From Clostridiaceae bacterium (GTDB lineage Bacteria > Bacillota > Clostridia > Acetivibrionales > DTU013), in the NCBI GenBank assembly GCA_012799845.1, contig JAAZKL010000138.1, positions 1 to 9,244 on the forward strand: a stretch of 9,244 bases of DNA. The letters are read 5' to 3'. Position numbers and translations under genes: made by a program. Shown here piece after piece: positions 6,253-9,244 of the stretch. How positions within the stretch are numbered: the stretch's first letter is position 1; the number at the start of each line of letters is the position of its first letter. The notes below the pieces were generated by a model that saw nothing but the letters and a program-made list of their open reading frames with translations, made no database searches and was not told the DNA's origin.

Positions 6253-6545
6253 ATAACGCTTCGTGTTACCACCCCGGTTCACCGACGCTTCACAGCTTCG
6301 GCCTCAGCAGGAACTTATACGAGCCTTTCAGGCAACCGTATGCCATTCCCCGGCGCAATAGCGGGCGCACCCGTCGACGGCTCAGAGGCTTAAAAGCCGG
6401 TTCACCGCGAACAGCTCCAAGGCCATCTTCGGTCATCTTTGCCATGCTCCTTCTCAGCCTGGCGGTTCGCCGCGGAGCTCTCTGTAATGGCTGTCAATGA
6501 CTTACTCTTCTCTTCATCGCTGATTTTCCTGTTTTTTGTTGTTCC
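6253..6545 (-). promoter_or_regulatory. T-box leader (tRNA-Met sensing riboswitch) of metG
   Basis: This leader precedes metG and should raise its transcription when uncharged tRNA-Met accumulates. The T-box itself is seen on the minus strand as CGGGGTGGTAACACG (complement of 6262-6276); its UGGU would pair with the ACCA end of tRNA-Met, whose discriminator base is A. Stem I begins near GATGAAGAGAAGAGTAAG, holding the AGTA motif of the specifier loop. The helix above the loop can form from GTCAT and ATGAC, and directly after it comes CGAAG-ATG-GCC, placing the specifier codon AUG (complement of 6424-6426) where expected. An inner arm GCCAT/ATGGC with GCTCC/GGAGC carries the apical part. The AUG specifier agrees with the downstream gene. 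I drew these pairings by eye, so details of Stems II and III are not assigned. Confidence 0.92.
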
Positions 6546-6549
6546 ATTT

Positions 6550-6578
6550 ATAGTAATATGAAAACAGATGCATGTCAA
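6550..6578 (-). promoter_or_regulatory. Promoter of the T-box-metG transcription unit
   Basis: On the minus strand a perfect -35 box TTGACA (complement of 6573-6578) is followed after exactly 17 bases by TACTAT (complement of 6550-6555), a 4/6 match to the -10 consensus. Transcription would start near 6543, just before Stem I of the T-box, as expected for these leaders. The 21-nt repeats at 6595-6657 lie immediately upstream. Confidence 0.8.
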
Positions 6579-6594
6579 GGGACAGTTTGGATGG

Positions 6595-6657
6595 ACTGTA
6601 ACAGCGTGGGGTAGTACTTTAACAGGGTGAGTTAATACTGTTGGAGCTGTAGGTAAT
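6595..6657. repeat. 21-nt tandem repeats upstream of the T-box promoter (3 units, perhaps a fourth)
   Basis: Three units of exactly 21 bases lie at 6595-6615, 6616-6636 and 6637-6657, each starting ACTKT and ending in a GTAGT/TTAAT/GTAAT-like tail; 6658-6678 may be a decayed fourth. They occupy the space between the metG T-box promoter and the divergent small gene at 6704, so any expansion here changes the spacing of the two transcription units but no coding sequence. Confidence 0.62.
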
Positions 6658-6703
6658 AATGCAGCATCAGTAAGAGATACCATACAAGCAGGGGGTAATG
6701 GTA

Positions 6704-6925
6704 ATGCTTAGTGAACAAACTGTTATAGATTTTTATGCTGAAGCAGTATATGATATATTTGGTAAAAGAATAGACAGCAATGCTGTTTATTGCCATATGT
6801 CCGCTGGTACGTTGATCACATCATTCATGTATTGGCATGAATATCTGCACGGCAATCCGGAGGACAGGGTAAGGAAAGTATATGAAGAAATGGGGCAAAT
6901 AATGTCCTGTATTAATACACTTTAG
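6704..6925 (+). CDS. Unrecognised small protein (73 aa)
   Basis: A 73-residue protein starting MLSEQTVIDFYAEAVYDIFG and ending EEMGQIMSCINTL. It has no membrane segment or signal peptide and seems mainly alpha-helical, with aromatic residues spread along it (FYAEAVYDIF, FMYWHEYLH). An ATG at 6698 is also in frame, but the GGGGG ribosome site (6691-6695) is 2 bases from it and 8 bases from the ATG at 6704, which is preferred. It is followed after 21 bases by the small membrane protein gene, suggesting a two-gene unit. I do not recognise the family. A good ribosome site, a codon pattern like a real gene and a downstream partner support expression; no convincing promoter was found in front of it. 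Confidence 0.62.
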   Translation: MLSEQTVIDFYAEAVYDIFGKRIDSNAVYCHMSAGTLITSFMYWHEYLHGNPEDRVRKVYEEMGQIMSCINTL

Positions 6926-6946
6926 CGGATGAGGGGGTAAGGGCGC

Positions 6947-7264
6947 ATGATTACGGCTATAATATCAAAAGCGTTCGTTTATAATGGAGAAGTGTGGCTG
7001 ATCGGCTGGTTAGTCTGCGCGCTTCTGTATTTTGCCATTCTCATTTCCTTCAGAAGGAACAGGACAAAGAACGGTATTAAAAACCTGGTGTTCTGCTTTC
7101 TGACAGTTGAGTTTCTTGTTGATCTGGTGTGGTCATTGATCTATTATGACAGGTCAGGATACGTCAACCGCGGTATAGCTGCTTTATACTGGCTCTTACT
7201 GTGGCCTGCCGCACTGGCGGCGGGCGGTATTCTCGCTGCAAGACTGAATAAGCCGGTTGATTGA
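6947..7264 (+). CDS. Small three-helix membrane protein (105 aa), unrecognised
   Basis: A 105-residue integral membrane protein with three hydrophobic segments: about residues 16-35 (VWLIGWLVCALLYFAILISF), 46-65 (LVFCFLTVEFLVDLVWSLIY) and 77-98 (IAALYWLLLWPAALAAGGIL). The strongly positive loop RRNRTKNGIK between the first two and the basic tail predict both on the cytoplasmic side, with the N-terminus outside. A GAGGGGG ribosome site (6931-6937) lies 9 bases before the ATG. It directly follows the 73-residue gene and is ended by the hairpin terminator at 7290-7324, so the two probably form one operon. No known family is recognised. Confidence 0.75.
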   Translation: MITAIISKAFVYNGEVWLIGWLVCALLYFAILISFRRNRTKNGIKNLVFCFLTVEFLVDLVWSLIYYDRSGYVNRGIAALYWLLLWPAALAAGGILAARLNKPVD

Positions 7265-7289
7265 AACAGGTATAGGTATTACAGAGCAT

Positions 7290-7324
7290 AAGCTTCCACT
7301 TCCTCGGATGGTGGGAGCTTTTTA
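7290..7324 (+). terminator. Intrinsic terminator of the two-gene small operon
   Basis: AAGCTTCCAC at 7290-7299 pairs with GTGGGAGCTT at 7311-7320 (10 pairs, one G-U), with an 11-base loop, and is followed by a short T run TTTTTA. It sits 26 bases after the stop of the membrane protein gene. Confidence 0.8.
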
Positions 7325-7582
7325 TATGGCACTGATTTGTGAAAAACCGCAGGTATAATTTCCGATGGACAAATATTGCGGTTATGTGTATCAGATTTTT
7401 AAATGCTCACAATCCCGGTTTAAATAATACTTTGATATAACGAATTATGTAACCTCATCAAAGGAATGTATCTGTTCCATCATCGAATAATGTACACATA
7501 ACTGATATATTTGTGCAAACGGTTTCGTTTTAAAAAGAAAGTAATGAATTTCTACTCGAACGAAAATTTTCGCTGAATGATG
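7325..7582. other. AT-rich intergenic spacer without recognised genes
   Basis: Part of a 450-base gap between the terminator and the LtaS-like gene. I see no gene-like frame and no structured RNA that I can name. It contains a perfect 12-base palindrome CGAAAATTTTCG at 7561-7572, just upstream of the -10 box at 7586, which could be an operator. The word TCCATCATCG occurs at 7476-7485 and again in the leader at 7612-7621. Neither has a demonstrated role. Confidence 0.5.
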
Positions 7583-7591
7583 TGTTATAAT
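7583..7591 (+). promoter_or_regulatory. Extended -10 promoter of the LtaS-like gene
   Basis: TGT-TATAAT gives a perfect -10 hexamer (7586-7591) with the extended TGn element, which can work without a good -35 box; none is seen at the proper distance. Transcription would begin near 7598, leaving a leader of about 115 bases before the GTG start at 7713. The palindrome at 7561-7572 overlaps the usual -35 zone. Confidence 0.6.
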
Positions 7592-7712
7592 TTCAAAAGG
7601 GGATGCAGCGGTCCATCATCGGACGCGGCGGTATGGCACCGGGTACAATGGTATAGCTTCATATGCACATGATAAAAATAGTAGAATACACAGACCGGGA
7701 GGTTATAGGCTC

Positions 7713-9244
7713 GTGACCGGAAAAAAACTGGTTTACAGGGAAAGACACAGGATCGTTATCAAGAATTACTATATAAATCTGCTTGTGGTTGTTGCCATGT
7801 CATTCGGTTTGTCGGTTCTGGGCATAATGTTGTCGGACGTGGTGGACATGCAGAATATCCTGAGATATGTCTATTCACCGCTGCTGTTCCTATTCAATAT
7901 GCTGCCGCTGACTCTTCTGATGTTACTGATATATCACATAAGCTCCCGGCATTGGGCGGCGTTTGGATTCGGCGGCGGGGTGTACATAATTGCTCACATT
8001 GTCAACCGATTCATGATGGAACTGAGGGAGGAGCCCTTCACGCCGGCGGATATCCTGCTGGGTACGGAAGCGGCCGCGGTAGTCAGGATTTCGGAGCTGC
8101 CATTTGACAGGCTGACGATAGCGAGCCTGGTTTTCTGGATAGTTTTCAGCGTGCTGCTGTTCATATTCGTAAGGTCCGACAGGCTGAAATGGCATGTGAG
8201 AATAGCCGGCGCCGTTGCTGTCATCGCGTTGTTCGCGCTGGCATATGTCGGCATCTATAAAAAGTCGAAACTGTATGACAGTTTTGAGGTAAGGGGATCC
8301 ATATACTCGAGGGTCAACCTTTTCAGATCCAGGGGCTTCATGTATTCTTTCATGGTACGCACCGGGGCATACCGGTCCATCAAGCCGGAGGACTATGACA
8401 AGGATCTGGCGGTGCAGGAACTGTCGAAGTACAGCGAGCCCGGCTGGCCGGTCAGCGGCGGTAAAAAGCCCCATATCATAGCGGTCATGGGTGAAGCTTT
8501 CTATGATATCGACAGGATACCGGGAATCGAGTTCAATGAAGGGTACGACCCGCTTTTAAATTTCAACAGGATCAGGGAAAAAGCGTATCACGGAAGGATA
8601 GTGACCAGCGTTTTCGGAGGAGGCACGGCAAATACCGAATTTTCATTCCTTACAGGCCACTCGATGCCCGTGATGCCTGAACTTTCCAGCCCATATTCAT
8701 ACTATATCAGGCATGACACGTTTTCTCTGGCAAGAGCGCTGGAGAAGCAGGGGTACGCCACAATGGCGTTCCACCCGGGCGAATCGTGGTTTTACAACAG
8801 GGTGAACGTATATAAATTTTTCGGCTTTGACAGCATATATTTCAAGAAGGACATGGATCTGGAGAGCGCAGAGATAAACTTCGGGTATGTATCGGATCCT
8901 GATACTGCGGAGTTCACCATCGAAAAATTCAGGGAGCAGCTTGCCAGGGAACCTGACAGGCCTTTCTTCCAGTTCGTTGTCAACATCGACAACCATGGAC
9001 CGTATTCAAAAAATGATATGGGATATCCGCAGATACTTAAAAAGACCGAAAAGATGGACGAGTCCACATACAATATGCTCAATAATTATATGTACGGGCT
9101 GATGCGGTGCGACAAGGCCATCGGGTGGCTTGCTGACACGATAATGGAAATGGAGGAGCCGGTGGTATTCGTGTATTTCTCAGACCATCTTCCGTACCTG
9201 GGCGAAGGTGATATCGGGTACAAAGTGCTTGGCTTCGATATCGA
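7713..9244 (+). CDS. LtaS-like lipoteichoic acid synthase / phosphoglycerol transferase, partial (right edge)
   Basis: About 510 residues are present and the frame is open to the edge; family members are usually 600-700 long, so the C-terminal end is missing. It starts at GTG with GGGAGG (7697-7702) 10 bases upstream and no better start in frame. The first about 200 residues hold five hydrophobic segments, as in LtaS (for example NLLVVVAMSFGLSVLGIML and IASLVFWIVFSVLLFIFV). The extracellular sulfatase-fold domain shows the metal ligand E261 (MGEAFYD), the nucleophile T305 (GGGTANTEFSFLTG), H428 (NIDNHGPYS) and the D491-H492 pair (YFSDHLPY), with an order and spacing matching the catalytic residues of S. 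aureus LtaS. Such enzymes move glycerol-phosphate from phosphatidylglycerol onto a lipid anchor or another glycan at the outer membrane face. Which polymer is made here is unknown. Confidence 0.93.
   Translation, partial: MTGKKLVYRERHRIVIKNYYINLLVVVAMSFGLSVLGIMLSDVVDMQNILRYVYSPLLFLFNMLPLTLLMLLIYHISSRHWAAFGFGGGVYIIAHIVNRFMMELREEPFTPADILLGTEAAAVVRISELPFDRLTIASLVFWIVFSVLLFIFVRSDRLKWHVRIAGAVAVIALFALAYVGIYKKSKLYDSFEVRGSIYSRVNLFRSRGFMYSFMVRTGAYRSIKPEDYDKDLAVQELSKYSEPGWPVSGGKKPHIIAVMGEAFYDIDRIPGIEFNEGYDPLLNFNRIREKAYHGRIVTSVFGGGTANTEFSFLTGHSMPVMPELSSPYSYYIRHDTFSLARALEKQGYATMAFHPGESWFYNRVNVYKFFGFDSIYFKKDMDLESAEINFGYVSDPDTAEFTIEKFREQLAREPDRPFFQFVVNIDNHGPYSKNDMGYPQILKKTEKMDESTYNMLNNYMYGLMRCDKAIGWLADTIMEMEEPVVFVYFSDHLPYLGEGDIGYKVLGFDI

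Noticed and set aside
6049..6282. Minus-strand frame of 77 residues with QGNRTNYSGNK-like repeats
   Set aside because: It starts inside the T-box antiterminator, runs through the terminator and the leader repeats, and has no ribosome site.
6402..6683. Minus-strand frame of 93 residues across the metG promoter
   Set aside because: It spans the promoter and Stem I of the T-box; openness comes from the 21-nt repeats.
7923..8474. Open frame of 183 residues on the minus strand
   Set aside because: It is antisense to the membrane and linker part of the LtaS-like gene, whose frame has clear family motifs.

Overview
The window most resembles the chromosome of a low-to-mid GC Gram-positive bacterium of the Bacillota, probably a clostridial lineage. 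The grounds are strong purine-rich Shine-Dalgarno sites, consensus sigma-A promoters, a tRNA-sensing T-box leader in front of metG, and an LtaS-type glycerol-phosphate transferase. No phage, transposon, integrase, CRISPR or rRNA/tRNA gene is visible.

Layout. At the left edge a divergent minus-strand gene begins (only its start codon and ribosome site are inside), driven by a perfect consensus promoter. Rightward lies a three-gene plus-strand operon: a YjbQ-family protein (271-675), an unlisted 51-residue basic protein (783-938) and an RsmC-like methyltransferase (935-1507), the last two overlapping by ATGA. Next comes a minus-strand block read from right to left: promoter (6550-6578), methionine T-box with specifier AUG and its terminator, metG (5975-4221), then a family 20 glycoside hydrolase (3894-1699). 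Right of this block is a plus-strand pair of small orphan genes (6704-6925 and 6947-7264, the second a three-helix membrane protein) ending in a hairpin terminator. After a 450-base spacer, an LtaS-like membrane sulfatase-fold enzyme starts at GTG 7713 and runs off the right edge.

The most unusual property is a cluster of six different tandem-repeat arrays, all inside or bordering the metG-hexosaminidase block and none in the flanking operons. They are: 21-nt units after the hydrolase stop (1523-1669); exact 36-nt in-frame units inside the hydrolase (3395-3610); 28/29-nt units between the two genes (3976-4262) that are copies of the 3' end of metG including its TAG stop; exact 24-nt in-frame units inside metG between its catalytic and anticodon-binding parts (4657-4776); 21-25-nt units in the metG leader (6068-6181); and 21-nt units just upstream of the T-box promoter (6595-6657). 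The units differ in sequence and period, so each array seems to have grown from local sequence, as if this stretch were prone to small tandem duplications.

Functionally the window is mostly housekeeping: translation (MetRS under tRNA-Met control, a probable RNA methyltransferase), amino-sugar breakdown (hexosaminidase) and envelope polymer synthesis (LtaS-like enzyme). I see no evidence of a defence system or other new multi-gene machine. The repeat cluster is the thing to follow up.
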